50,437 bases of DNA from Oligoflexia bacterium. Lineage in GTDB: Bacteria > Bdellovibrionota > UBA1018 > CAIPTA01. This document shows positions 1 to 8,650 of the stretch, piece by piece. The stretch covers positions 1 through 50,437 of the forward strand of contig JAMLID010000024.1 of assembly GCA_023954355.1 (NCBI GenBank). The letters run 5' to 3'. The position numbers and the translations under genes are program-made. The notes under the pieces are model-generated. The model saw only the letters and a list, made by a program, of their open reading frames with translations. It searched no databases and was not told where the DNA came from. Numbering within the stretch: the first letter of the stretch is position 1; every line of letters starts with the position of its first letter.

Positions 1-67
1 GTAACATTATTTATGATTCAATTCGCTATGCCTCAGGATTCTTCTACAAAATACCGATAATACCGAC

Positions 68-1750
68 ATGAGAACCCCCGCTCTAGTAAGTATTTTAGCA
101 CTCTTTCTTAACCCCTCTTCTTTATGGGCTGAAAATATCGATGCATGTGAGCCCTCTATTATTCCATCTACTCTAGACCCGCAGTCACGTGATTCAGTAG
201 AGTTTTTATTAGAAGTTCCTGAAGCGCTACTATCTGTTACTACTCAGTTAGATACACTCACACCAGAGTGCGCCAATAAGATTTGGTCAAAGTCGGGAAT
301 AGGCACCTACCAAGTTATTCTAATCGATCCACTCACAAAACAGCCCTGGCTCTGGCGACCTAAGGGGTTTCTTGGAGCTAAAGACCAAGGAGGGCTAGAA
401 AAACTCGACCCTAAAGAGCTAGAAAAATCTCCAGAACTTCTTCGATCTAAGTATTCATTTACCAACTTTCGTGGAAAAAAAACCGTCGGCCTACTAATGG
501 GAGAATCTGGCTTTCGCACCTTTGAGCAAGAAAAAGAAGTAGTAAAAAAAATGAAAGAAGCTGGTCGCATTCCCAACGACTTTGAACTTACAGAAGAGCT
601 ATATGTTGAGAATAAAAAAAATACAGTAGAAAAAGATTTTAGCACTTTGGTCCACGAAGGTTTTCATGCCTACGGACAAGGGGTACATCACGAAAACGAT
701 GGCCACAACCATCGCTGGGCTTTTGTAAGTAAACAAGATGAAGATTTAGCCAATGGTATAATTCATCGTTACTCGGATTTTCCTTTAGAGGCCGGACCTC
801 GCTATTACCGAAGAATGCAGTTCGAAACCCTATACAAAGCACTTAGTGCAGAGACAGAAGAAGAAAAGCAAAAATTTATTAGCCAAGCTGCTCACTGGCA
901 AGACCAATATAAATCGAGTAGTGACGAATATATACGAACCAATGGATCAGATATAGGGGAAGGATCAGCCAATTATTTTGACTTCATAGCTGAAATTTAC
1001 TCAAAACATGGATGTGAAATGGACGATGCCACTTTAAAAGAACTTATACGTAAAGGAATCGATGAATTGGTAGCCCAGCTAGATAAACAAGGGGGATTAC
1101 CTCCTATGGCCGATGTTGAATCATACAATATTGGTCTGTTGGCAAGCCTACTTCTTGACGAAGAAAATCCGGTAAAAAATTGGAAAGAAAAAATAACAAA
1201 CAAATTAGAAACTCCTATAGAAATTCTCGTTGTAGGAAAAAGCCGCATAAAAGGCCAAGAAAATCAAAAAGCGAAAGAGCTGATTTCTCAGGCTCAAAAG
1301 AAGAGCAACAATGAATTAGCTGGACTAATGAAAGGTTTGGTTTCTCATGCTCAAGATAAAGAAAAATGGGTTAGAGTTCAATTACCTGATAGCCCTGGAT
1401 CCCTCCAACATCGTGGATATTTTAAAACTCAAGGGCTAAATGGTGCTGTTATAGCAGCCTCTGCAACAAAAGCTTTTTCAAAGGGAGCTCACAGCATTCA
1501 AATAGAGAATATCTCTTTATTGAGCATTCAAGAAAGTGGTTGCCCTAAAGCTTCTGGAACAAATTCTAACTATATTTTTGTTCCAAAATCATCTCTTAAA
1601 ACTATAAATGGATTAACAGAGTTTAATTTTACTGACCAAGAAACTGCATTCAACGATTCTATGCGTCCCGTTACTCCAAAAGCTCAAGGCTCTGGAAACT
1701 TTGAAGTGCTAACAGACCATAAGGGCAGTGAATGGTATTGCCAGAAATAA
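68..1750 (+). CDS. Exported zinc metallopeptidase-like protein (gluzincin pattern)
   Basis: 560-residue protein with a signal peptide (residues 1-21, cleavage likely after SLWA), so periplasmic or secreted. The only recognisable catalytic feature is HEGFH at residues 196-200 (HExxH zinc motif), followed about 100 residues later by DIGEGSANYF, where Glu298 could be the third ligand as in gluzincins. His-rich residues follow the motif directly (GVHHENDGHNH). I cannot assign a peptidase family; substrate unknown. Start: ATG at 68 fits the signal peptide but has no Shine-Dalgarno; a GATAAT hexamer (56-61) ends 6 nt before it, so the mRNA may be leaderless. The gene is followed by a second exported peptidase on the same strand. 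Catalytic class moderately sure, role unknown. Confidence 0.75.
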   Translation: MRTPALVSILALFLNPSSLWAENIDACEPSIIPSTLDPQSRDSVEFLLEVPEALLSVTTQLDTLTPECANKIWSKSGIGTYQVILIDPLTKQPWLWRPKGFLGAKDQGGLEKLDPKELEKSPELLRSKYSFTNFRGKKTVGLLMGESGFRTFEQEKEVVKKMKEAGRIPNDFELTEELYVENKKNTVEKDFSTLVHEGFHAYGQGVHHENDGHNHRWAFVSKQDEDLANGIIHRYSDFPLEAGPRYYRRMQFETLYKALSAETEEEKQKFISQAAHWQDQYKSSSDEYIRTNGSDIGEGSANYFDFIAEIYSKHGCEMDDATLKELIRKGIDELVAQLDKQGGLPPMADVESYNIGLLASLLLDEENPVKNWKEKITNKLETPIEILVVGKSRIKGQENQKAKELISQAQKKSNNELAGLMKGLVSHAQDKEKWVRVQLPDSPGSLQHRGYFKTQGLNGAVIAASATKAFSKGAHSIQIENISLLSIQESGCPKASGTNSNYIFVPKSSLKTINGLTEFNFTDQETAFNDSMRPVTPKAQGSGNFEVLTDHKGSEWYCQK

Positions 1751-1916
1751 ACTAAGCTTAGATCGTTTAGCGTGTAAAAATACGATCGTGAAAAAATTCC
1801 ATTGTCATATATTAAGATTTTGTCAGATTTTTCTACTCTACTTTACGGAAAATAGTCTCTACCGTTTTAAGTACGCCTCCATGGAAGAGAGGCTAACCTT
1901 TATAAAGGAGTATCCA

Positions 1917-3626
1917 TTGAGCCTCAAAAATCTGACCCTAACCCTGTTGACCCCTCTATTTATCTCTTTAAGCGCGAATGCCTCTGTATCGACAAAAAAC
2001 GATGACGGTAGCGTAAAACTACAATATATGCCAACGAGCGCAAAATCAGCTTTAGCTGGTGGTGATATTGCAGATCTAGTAAAACAGGTCTCTAAAGAGT
2101 ATGGACTAAATCTAGATAACACTCAGCTTAAGCTAGAAAACGTTCAGCGTAGCCTAACTGGTATTCACTATAGCTTTACACAGCAGCAAAACTCGATTGC
2201 TATAGAAAACGCTCAATTTATTATCAGCACAGATTTGAATGGGAAAGTCATTAGGTTTTATAACCAGACAGTACCTGTAAAAAATGATAAAAAAATCTTC
2301 TCAGCCATTTCGGAAGAGAAAGCGATTCAATCAGCATGGAACGTACTTGCAGTTGATGGAGAGCTATTAAACACAATCCATTCAAAATTGGTTTATCTAA
2401 ACAATGAAGAGCGTTCTCTAGTTTATAAAATCGAGCTAAGCGTAAGCTCCCCTTACGGGCACTGGATAGTTACTGTAAATGCCAATAACGGAAGCATCTT
2501 AAGCATAGAAGACCAAGCAATAGAAAGAAAAGGAACCGTCAAAACAGTTGAAAAAAGATTGGCAGGCACTCGCACTGTTAAAAGCCTAAAAAGCGCTGTC
2601 AGCTCTTTTGAAGCAAAAAATGCTAAAACCTTTGGCTTGCAAAAGCTCACAACCTCTTCTGATGGACTTGCGACGGTTTTTAATCCTAATCCGGCGGTTA
2701 CTTTGATCAGAATAGATCTACAAGACAATACCCCAGCTGAAGAATTTGAATCGGCCTACCGACAAGTTACGTTAAAAGACCTTTCTATCGTTGATGGACT
2801 TTTCAACCTTGCCGGACCAAAAGTAAAGTTGATTGATTTTGAAAGCCCCCGTGTGGCTCCATCTACTTCTGAAAATGGAGTATGGGAAAATAAAAGAAAA
2901 GATGTTCGCTTTAATGATGTGATGACTTACTTTCATCTCGACGAAAATGTTCGTTATATAGAATCGCTAGGCTATGTAAACAGCGCTGTGATTTTTCCTA
3001 ATAGCATAGAAGTTGATGCAAATGGAGTAAATGGTAGCGACAACTCTCATTACATCCCGTCAAGCAGAAGGTTAGCCTTCGGTCATGGCTGCGTAGACGA
3101 CAATGAAGATGCTGATGTTATTCTTCACGAGTTAGGCCACGCTATTAATCATCACATTAATCGTTACTGGAGCGGTGGTGATACCGGCGCAATGGGTGAA
3201 GGCTTTGGAGATTACTGGGCTGCCTCATCTAGTGCCACAAAAGAAAATGGCCTAAAAGGAAAGCCTGAATGGGTATTTAAGTGGGATGGTCACAATCAGT
3301 GCTGGGAAGGAAGAAAGCTAGATGCACTAGATATGAAATATAATCATTCAAAATATTACACCGCTCACGCCAAAGTCTCTGACGGAATATCAGATGAACT
3401 TTGGTCTACCCCAATTTTTCAGGCGTTTCTTGAGCTATATCTAGCTGGTGCCCCGAGAGAAGATATGGACAAAATTATTTTAGAGTCACAGTTTGGGTTA
3501 GGAAGCGGACTAAAAATGAGAGATTTAGCCACTTCCATCGTACAAACAGCTAGAAATCTATTCCCTGATAAAAATTATGCCTCTGTATATGAAGCAAAAT
3601 TTAAACATCATGGAATCTTACTCTAA
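1917..3626 (+). CDS. Secreted M36/M4-type (fungalysin/thermolysin-like) metallopeptidase
   Basis: Start is placed at TTG 1917: AAAGGAG lies 6 nt upstream and the reading begins with a signal peptide ending SANA. The longer frame from 1728 has no such features. The 569-residue product has a propeptide-like N-terminal half (FTP/PepSY type, with the phrase WIVTVNANNGSILS about residues 183-196), then HELGH (His404, Glu405, His408) and MGEGFGDYW, whose Glu428 is the expected third zinc ligand. The HELGH...GEGxxD pair is typical of M36 and M4. It should be exported as a zymogen and autoprocessed. It follows another exported peptidase and ends at a strong terminator. Family-level call is confident; fungalysin versus thermolysin subtype is less so. 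Confidence 0.85.
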   Translation: MSLKNLTLTLLTPLFISLSANASVSTKNDDGSVKLQYMPTSAKSALAGGDIADLVKQVSKEYGLNLDNTQLKLENVQRSLTGIHYSFTQQQNSIAIENAQFIISTDLNGKVIRFYNQTVPVKNDKKIFSAISEEKAIQSAWNVLAVDGELLNTIHSKLVYLNNEERSLVYKIELSVSSPYGHWIVTVNANNGSILSIEDQAIERKGTVKTVEKRLAGTRTVKSLKSAVSSFEAKNAKTFGLQKLTTSSDGLATVFNPNPAVTLIRIDLQDNTPAEEFESAYRQVTLKDLSIVDGLFNLAGPKVKLIDFESPRVAPSTSENGVWENKRKDVRFNDVMTYFHLDENVRYIESLGYVNSAVIFPNSIEVDANGVNGSDNSHYIPSSRRLAFGHGCVDDNEDADVILHELGHAINHHINRYWSGGDTGAMGEGFGDYWAASSSATKENGLKGKPEWVFKWDGHNQCWEGRKLDALDMKYNHSKYYTAHAKVSDGISDELWSTPIFQAFLELYLAGAPREDMDKIILESQFGLGSGLKMRDLATSIVQTARNLFPDKNYASVYEAKFKHHGILL

Positions 3627-3652
3627 GCAGTAATTAAAAATTTTCTCAAAAA

Positions 3653-3686
3653 ATGCGTCGGCTATAAGTCCGGCGCATTTTTTTTT
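3653..3686 (+). terminator. Rho-independent terminator after the M36-like peptidase
   Basis: Ten-base-pair stem AATGCGTCGG (3653-3662) / CCGGCGCATT (3671-3680) with one G-T wobble, 8-nt loop, and a run of eight T (3679-3686). It starts 26 bases after the peptidase stop codon. Confidence 0.9.
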
Positions 3687-3735
3687 GAACTCTAGGAAGA
3701 CAAATGAAAATGCAGCTAAAAACATAGGTGGTAAA

Positions 3736-3879
3736 GTGAACGGACTTTTAAAGTATATGCTAGAACAAGATAGAAGTGATCAACTAACCGAGTTGAGAAG
3801 ATTTAACTCAGTCATGGAAAAAATCAGAGGAGCAAAGCTCTGCATCGATGGTATAGAATACCTAGCATCTAAAATTTAA
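3736..3879 (+). CDS. Possible small ORF of unknown function
   Basis: Open frame of 47 codons from GTG 3736, preceded by GGTGG at a 4-nt spacing. The frame is open further upstream to a TTG at 3685, but that start sits inside the terminator T-run. The predicted peptide is charged and helix-prone (LTELRRFNSVMEK) with one Cys, no signal peptide and no domain I recognise. It lies between a terminator and the AT-rich cassette and may be spurious or a relic. Confidence 0.25.
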   Translation: MNGLLKYMLEQDRSDQLTELRRFNSVMEKIRGAKLCIDGIEYLASKI

Positions 3880-4001
3880 TCTGATTCGTCTTGAATTCAA
3901 TATATAAAAGCAATTAAAATTTTTCAGTGAACTACCAGTTAACTTTAAATCAAAAAATAGAACTTTGGCTGCCAGCATTAGGAAAAAATCTATATAACGA
4001 A

Positions 4002-4010
4002 TTTTTTTTT
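4002..4010 (+). repeat. T9 homopolymer at an apparent frameshift
   Basis: Nine consecutive T. A frame opened by GTG 3927 reads sensible protein up to this tract (ending GKNLYNEF) and then stops at about 4051. The hydroxylase frame downstream reads protein-like hydrophobic sequence from the tract onward (NPYFLIPVFLFILID). Loss of one T would join the two frames. It could be a phase-variable slippage site, a fixed frameshift or a sequencing error. Confidence 0.55.
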
Positions 4011-4038
4011 AAATCCGTATTTTCTCATTCCTGTATTC

Positions 4039-4791
4039 TTGTTTATTCTAATTGATTACCACATAAATAAACATCACCAAACGATTGGGAAAAACCTACT
4101 TTTCGATTCAGCGTTCTATTTTTTAAATATAGTATTCAGTAGCGCTCTTACCTTGTTTATTTTGTATGAAATCAATCTTTTACTAAATCAATTCGCCCTT
4201 AATTACTCTCCAAAATTTTTAACAGAATTAAGCCCTGCTTTAGAAATTATTTTCGGTCTTCTAATGATAGACTTTCTCTTCTATTGGTCACACAGACTTA
4301 AACACAAAATAAATTTACTATGGAAGTTTCACACTATTCACCATTATAGTGGAACCTTATCGTTTCTTTCTAGAAATCATCCTCTAGATTTAATCCCGAT
4401 GAAAATATTATCTTTAGTTCCTATGGCTGTGCTTAGCAGTTCCTTCAAAAGCCTAGCTATTACGTATTTGATTTATAATCTCTATCAGTTTTTCTTACAT
4501 TCTAACTCTAATATCTCTCTTGGCCCCTTAAATCACATCTTGGTCTCTCCGAAGTACCATAGAATTCATCACTTAGTCGATTCAAAGTACGCTAATAAAA
4601 ACTTTGCCTCATTTTTTTCATTTTATGATTTATTTTTTAATACTCAGTTAATGCCTAAAAGAAATACTGCCTACAATAAAATGCAAACTGGCGTACATGG
4701 ATTAAAGCATGAAAATTTTAGATCTCTGAAACTTATCGATCTTCCAAGAGCTTTTTTACAGCAAGTAATGCTGAAAATACCTAAAGAATAA
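4039..4791 (+). CDS. Fatty acid hydroxylase / sterol desaturase superfamily membrane protein, 5' end disrupted
   Basis: Integral membrane di-iron oxygenase-like protein. The His clusters of the superfamily are present: HRLKH (residues 85-89), HTIHH (98-102), RNHPLD (112-117) and HRIHH (174-178), between hydrophobic segments. Members hydroxylate or desaturate lipids; the substrate here is unknown. Listed from the first in-frame TTG (4039), but coding character clearly continues upstream to the T9 tract at 4002-4010, where the frame changes. The complete gene probably starts at GTG 3927 in the other frame. As sequenced the product may be N-terminally truncated. First gene of the AT-rich surface/lipid cassette. 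Family call is secure, start is not. Confidence 0.75.
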   Translation: MFILIDYHINKHHQTIGKNLLFDSAFYFLNIVFSSALTLFILYEINLLLNQFALNYSPKFLTELSPALEIIFGLLMIDFLFYWSHRLKHKINLLWKFHTIHHYSGTLSFLSRNHPLDLIPMKILSLVPMAVLSSSFKSLAITYLIYNLYQFFLHSNSNISLGPLNHILVSPKYHRIHHLVDSKYANKNFASFFSFYDLFFNTQLMPKRNTAYNKMQTGVHGLKHENFRSLKLIDLPRAFLQQVMLKIPKE

Positions 4792-4835
4792 TCATTGGCT
4801 TAAAAACAAATATCGTTAAAATCTGCAAGAACGTA

Positions 4836-4841
4836 TATAAT
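4836..4841 (+). promoter_or_regulatory. -10 element (TATAAT) of the acyltransferase-deacetylase pair
   Basis: Perfect TATAAT ending 11 nt before ATG 4853; no convincing -35 box and no Shine-Dalgarno before the ATG. It implies a leader of only a few nucleotides. Confidence 0.4.
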
Positions 4842-4852
4842 ATTTACACTGA

Positions 4853-5977
4853 ATGAATCAGAACACGAATCAGAGAATTTATTCTTTAGACATATTGCGT
4901 GCGACACTATTATTCATGGGAATTTTTTACCACGCATTCAGAAATATTTATGTCAATGGTGAAGGATTCACACACAACCAACCATGGATAGATTCAATTC
5001 TATGGCTATCTCATTCATTCAGAATGCCAACATTCTTTTTTCTTTCTGGATTTTTTTCTCAATTAATTATTGAACGAAAATCAATTGAAAACTTTTTAAA
5101 TTTAAGAGGCAAACGAATACTTTTACCGTTTATTATTGGAATCATACTTTTTACTTTTCCAAATTATTTTTTTTCAAGACTATCACAATTACTACACAGC
5201 GACACAATCACAAGCTTTAGTGATTTAATTTCTTACAGCGTATCTTTAGCATACAAATTTCCTGCAAAGGCACGTCCAGATTATTTATGGTTTTTATACT
5301 ATCTATTTTTATTTTCCATTACACATGCGGTGCTTTTAAAGCTAAAAATGATTTTTAATAAAAAGAAAATCCACATATTGATATCTATTTTCATAATTTT
5401 ATCTCTTGGTTTTCTCTTCAAAACACTAATGAGTGGAACTATGGATATTGATAATCCAAATTCTTATTATTTAGTTTGGCAAACATTTGGATATTATTTT
5501 TGTTTTTATCTTTTTGGGTCTTTTATATTCTCTCTATATAAGTTGAAGTTTTTTACTATAAAAGAAATTTTTGCCCTCCCAATATGGATACCAATTGCCA
5601 TATTAACATCTGCATTTTTATATTTTAGTTTTGGAAAAACCACTTTACTAGCCAGCTTCAGCTACTACTCATTTGTAATATCTATCTTAGGCGCATGCTT
5701 ATCTTTCGTTACTGCACTTCCTATTTCGGGTTCTCCTAAAATTCTGTATTTTTCAGATAGCGCTTATTTTCTATACCTCTACCACGAACCTGTTCAAAAC
5801 ATCATTGACTGCTTACTTGCACCGTTTACCCATAATTTTTTCATCCGAATTCTATTTGCAATAACAATATCTATTGGCTCAGGCTTTTTGATATATGAAA
5901 AACTAATCAGGTATACATTTGTCGGCACTTTATTAAATGGTAAAAGAATTAAAAATTCTTATAAGGATACAAGATGA
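4853..5977 (+). CDS. Acyltransferase family 3 membrane protein (OpgC/MdoC-like)
   Basis: 374-residue polytopic protein with about ten hydrophobic segments. The N-terminus carries the acyltransferase-3 signature: SLDILRA, then FYHAF with the conserved His, then FRMPTFFFLSGFF and RGKRILLPF. This layout resembles OpgC/MdoC, which transfers succinyl groups to periplasmic glucans; here it most likely O-acylates a surface glycan or lipid (inference). Its stop overlaps the start of the next gene (ATGA, 4 nt), so the two are probably translationally coupled. The sequence is notably AT-rich and Phe/Ile/Tyr-rich compared with the ribosomal genes of this window. Confidence 0.85.
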   Translation: MNQNTNQRIYSLDILRATLLFMGIFYHAFRNIYVNGEGFTHNQPWIDSILWLSHSFRMPTFFFLSGFFSQLIIERKSIENFLNLRGKRILLPFIIGIILFTFPNYFFSRLSQLLHSDTITSFSDLISYSVSLAYKFPAKARPDYLWFLYYLFLFSITHAVLLKLKMIFNKKKIHILISIFIILSLGFLFKTLMSGTMDIDNPNSYYLVWQTFGYYFCFYLFGSFIFSLYKLKFFTIKEIFALPIWIPIAILTSAFLYFSFGKTTLLASFSYYSFVISILGACLSFVTALPISGSPKILYFSDSAYFLYLYHEPVQNIIDCLLAPFTHNFFIRILFAITISIGSGFLIYEKLIRYTFVGTLLNGKRIKNSYKDTR

Positions 5978-6834
5978 ATTTTTTTACGTTCAAGAAGAAA
6001 ATCAAAGTTGCTCTGAGTTTTGACGATGCACCAACTATAGATAGCGTTCTTTTTTCAGGTGAAGTGAGATCTCAAAAGCTATTAGAGCAACTGTCTAAAA
6101 AGAAAATACAAGAAGCTGCTTTCTTCTGTAACACTAAAAAAGAACAAAACATTTTACAGCTTAGCAAATATGCTAGCGCCGGGCACATAATTGGTAATCA
6201 TACCTCTACACATCCAGACCTCACTAAAGTTAGTGCTGAGGAATTTATACGTGCCATTGAAGAAGCAGACACTTTGCTGAAAAAATTACCTACCTATTCT
6301 CGATGGTTTCGCTACCCCTATTTGAGAGAAGCTCATAAGCAAGCAGATAAAAATAGAACAGTAAAAGAATACTTAGATGAAAATGAATATCTGTATGGAT
6401 ACATAACAATTGAAAGTTATGACTGGTACTTAGATGAACTTTATCAAGAAAATAAAAATACTATTTCTGAGAATGTTTTTAAAAAATTTTATGCGCAAAT
6501 ATTACATGACACCCTACTCGATGGCTGCTCTATTGCCAAAGAATGCTTAGGAAAACAACCCGTACATGTATTATTACTACATGAAAATGATGTGAACGCA
6601 TTATTCTTATCTGAATTTATTAATTTAGCACAAAGCAATGGTTTTGAATTTGTATCAATGAAAGAGGCCTATTCTGACTCTATCGCTAATAAAAAATGGG
6701 ATCGGCTTCCTCAAAGCATGCGCAGACCCGAGGGCATAGCTAAAGAGAAGAAACTTACAGTAAGCACTCAGTATAGGTGGCTAGATTGTAATAAAATAAA
6801 ATCAGAATTTTTATCTAAAATAGACACTATTTAA
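5974..6834 (+). CDS. Polysaccharide deacetylase family protein (NodB homology, CE4)
   Basis: 286 residues, overlapping the acyltransferase gene by 4 nt. NodB-type motifs in order: SFDDAP (Asp17 base, Asp18 metal ligand), NHTSTH (His76 and His80 metal ligands), RYPY (113-116), ESYDWY (about 147-152) and LLHEND with His203. All catalytic positions are intact, so it should remove acetyl groups from an N-acetylated sugar. It has no signal peptide; the start is basic (FKKKIK), so it probably acts in the cytoplasm on a precursor glycan or lipid-linked sugar, unlike exported peptidoglycan deacetylases. The 3' end overlaps the convergent glycosyltransferase by 8 nt. Confidence 0.88.
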   Translation: MNFFTFKKKIKVALSFDDAPTIDSVLFSGEVRSQKLLEQLSKKKIQEAAFFCNTKKEQNILQLSKYASAGHIIGNHTSTHPDLTKVSAEEFIRAIEEADTLLKKLPTYSRWFRYPYLREAHKQADKNRTVKEYLDENEYLYGYITIESYDWYLDELYQENKNTISENVFKKFYAQILHDTLLDGCSIAKECLGKQPVHVLLLHENDVNALFLSEFINLAQSNGFEFVSMKEAYSDSIANKKWDRLPQSMRRPEGIAKEKKLTVSTQYRWLDCNKIKSEFLSKIDTI

Positions 6835-7732
6835 TTCTTGCTAACCATTTCAATGTTTTTAATTGAATCTGCGAGCACTCTTGATTTTGACAAACTTTTG
6901 CTCCCAAATCTGAAGCCCATGCATAAAGCCAAAAATAAAATTTCAATCCAGGTATTTGCCATTTCCTCGGATTTTCAATGGATAAAATTTTATTTAATGC
7001 TTTCTCATACTTCATAACTGGATCCGGTGAAACATGAGTAGCTCTTCGAGTAGCACCATTGTAGCCTTGCAAATAGGCTTTTTTGATAAAATTTCTAAAA
7101 CTAACATCATTATGGTGTATCGGACGAATTTCAGGTTCGAATTTTAAAACTTTTCCAGCATTATATAAACGCAGATTGAATTCAGTTTCGGCAGCACCAA
7201 AAGCTATATCGCTATTAAACATAGTCTCTTTAAATATCTCTTTCTTATAAGAGGCGTGCCCACCCAATAAGTAAGGTGTTTCTCCATTTTCTTTTGCATA
7301 GCGAAGCATCCATGACATTCCAATAATATGATACGCCAATGCAGGAAGTGTCGCATTCGACGGCATTCGGCATCCGCCACCTAACCCTTTAACATTTTCA
7401 TCTGCATGGATTCTAATGTGTTGCTCTAATGTATCTGGCTCTACTAGCTCCATATCATCATCGAACAAAAGAACAATATCAGAACTTGAATTTATTATCC
7501 CTAGGTTGCGTGCTTTATTCACGCCGAGCTCTCCAGTAGCACCCCAAGATATAGTAAACTCATCTTTCCATTTTTCTAGCCTACTCTCTAACTCTACATC
7601 TTTTGTATTCATCGCAATATAGATAGAAAAGCGATCTCGCGATAGCGTCTGCTTTTTTAGTGATTCTAAGAATCTCTCTACTGAAAACGAGCGATTATGT
7701 GTAGGAACTACAATTGATATTTTGGTATTCAT
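6827..7732 (-). CDS. Family 2 glycosyltransferase
   Basis: 301-residue GT-A enzyme. The N-terminus ISIVVPTHNR is the nucleotide-binding start of GT2; LLFDDDME (Asp91-93) gives the DxD metal site; ETEFNLRL about 100 residues later fits the acceptor-side acidic motif. It should transfer a sugar from a nucleotide donor to a surface glycan or lipid. It begins 2 nt after the alpha/beta-hydrolase stop with no Shine-Dalgarno of its own, so the pair is likely one transcript. It converges on, and overlaps by 8 nt, the deacetylase gene, leaving no room for a terminator. Confidence 0.88.
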   Translation of the reverse strand: MNTKISIVVPTHNRSFSVERFLESLKKQTLSRDRFSIYIAMNTKDVELESRLEKWKDEFTISWGATGELGVNKARNLGIINSSSDIVLLFDDDMELVEPDTLEQHIRIHADENVKGLGGGCRMPSNATLPALAYHIIGMSWMLRYAKENGETPYLLGGHASYKKEIFKETMFNSDIAFGAAETEFNLRLYNAGKVLKFEPEIRPIHHNDVSFRNFIKKAYLQGYNGATRRATHVSPDPVMKYEKALNKILSIENPRKWQIPGLKFYFWLYAWASDLGAKVCQNQECSQIQLKTLKWLARIK

Positions 7733-7734
7733 AA

Positions 7735-8607
7735 CTATTTTAAAATTTCTTCTATTCTATTTATAATTAAACTGTAATGCCCTTCATGGTCAACCATTGT
7801 CAACTTAGATTTCTTGCAACGCTGATGTAGAGCTTTTGCCATAGATGGATAAAGTATTCGGTCATCACTCCCATGCCAAAAATGGATTTTGCTGCCAAGA
7901 TCTGTATATTGATTTACCCACCAATTTTTAGTGTAAAACATTGCATCTAATTGGGGTCCTAGTCCTCTTTGCTCAAAGGCTTCCTGTATTGCTGAGTTTA
8001 ATACTTTATTGACCTCAACTTTTTGCATACACTCTTTGTCTTTTTCTGAAATAGGAAAAAACAACTCCATAATAGAAGAACGACGCTTTCTTTGACCCGC
8101 TTTTAATATAAGGTCGGATCCTTTTAGTAAAATCACTTGTGGTACTTGCGGTAATAATAAAAACCCCAGATAGGACAAAGAAGAAAAGGTTTTTCTAAAT
8201 TGCTTTTGCTGTACTGGACCTAATCCACTCACGACACTAAATTTTTCAATTTTTGCTACATTTTTATTCAAATGGTAAAAAGCGAATGGCGTTCCACCGC
8301 TAACAGAAAGTAATTCATATTTTTCCCAACCAAACTTTTTAAGTAGATGTTCACAGCTTTTTTCATAGAGCGAAAATTGATTATCTCGCATCGTTGCTGT
8401 TGATTTCCCATAACCTGGCCTATCAATACATAATACTTCTAAATTAAGTTTTTCTACTACAGGATAAAAAGCTGAAATTTGAGCACTCGAACCAGGAAAG
8501 CCATGAAAAAAAAGTAGTTTACGTTTGCCACTACCTATTTTTCTATAGGAAGCAGTTTGCTGTTTATTGGAAAAAATAGAAGGGGAATCTAGGCTCCAAG
8601 ATTTCAT
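7735..8607 (-). CDS. Alpha/beta-hydrolase fold protein
   Basis: 290 residues. FFHGFPGSS is the oxyanion-hole loop, CIDRPGYGKS the usual second signature, SVSGGTPFA the nucleophile elbow (first Gly of GxSxG replaced by Ser), WHGSDDRI carries the acid and DHEGHYS the catalytic His. Serine hydrolase (esterase/lipase or similar), with no signal peptide; substrate unknown. ATG 8607 has AAGGGG 5 nt upstream. It precedes the GT2 gene with a 2-nt gap. The context suggests lipid or acyl-sugar processing, but that is inference. Confidence 0.85.
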   Translation of the reverse strand: MKSWSLDSPSIFSNKQQTASYRKIGSGKRKLLFFHGFPGSSAQISAFYPVVEKLNLEVLCIDRPGYGKSTATMRDNQFSLYEKSCEHLLKKFGWEKYELLSVSGGTPFAFYHLNKNVAKIEKFSVVSGLGPVQQKQFRKTFSSLSYLGFLLLPQVPQVILLKGSDLILKAGQRKRRSSIMELFFPISEKDKECMQKVEVNKVLNSAIQEAFEQRGLGPQLDAMFYTKNWWVNQYTDLGSKIHFWHGSDDRILYPSMAKALHQRCKKSKLTMVDHEGHYSLIINRIEEILK

Positions 8608-8650
8608 TTTTTCCCCTTCTACTCAGTTTAAGTAGGCAACTATATAAAGT

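Noticed and set aside
1756..1790. Inverted repeat GATCGT ... ACGATC after the first peptidase gene
   Set aside because: Six-bp arms with a 15-nt loop and no T-run; too weak to call terminator or operator.
1751..1916. Longer N-terminus of the M36-like peptidase from 1728
   Set aside because: It would overlap the previous gene and place the signal peptide internally; TTG 1917 has AAAGGAG at ideal spacing.
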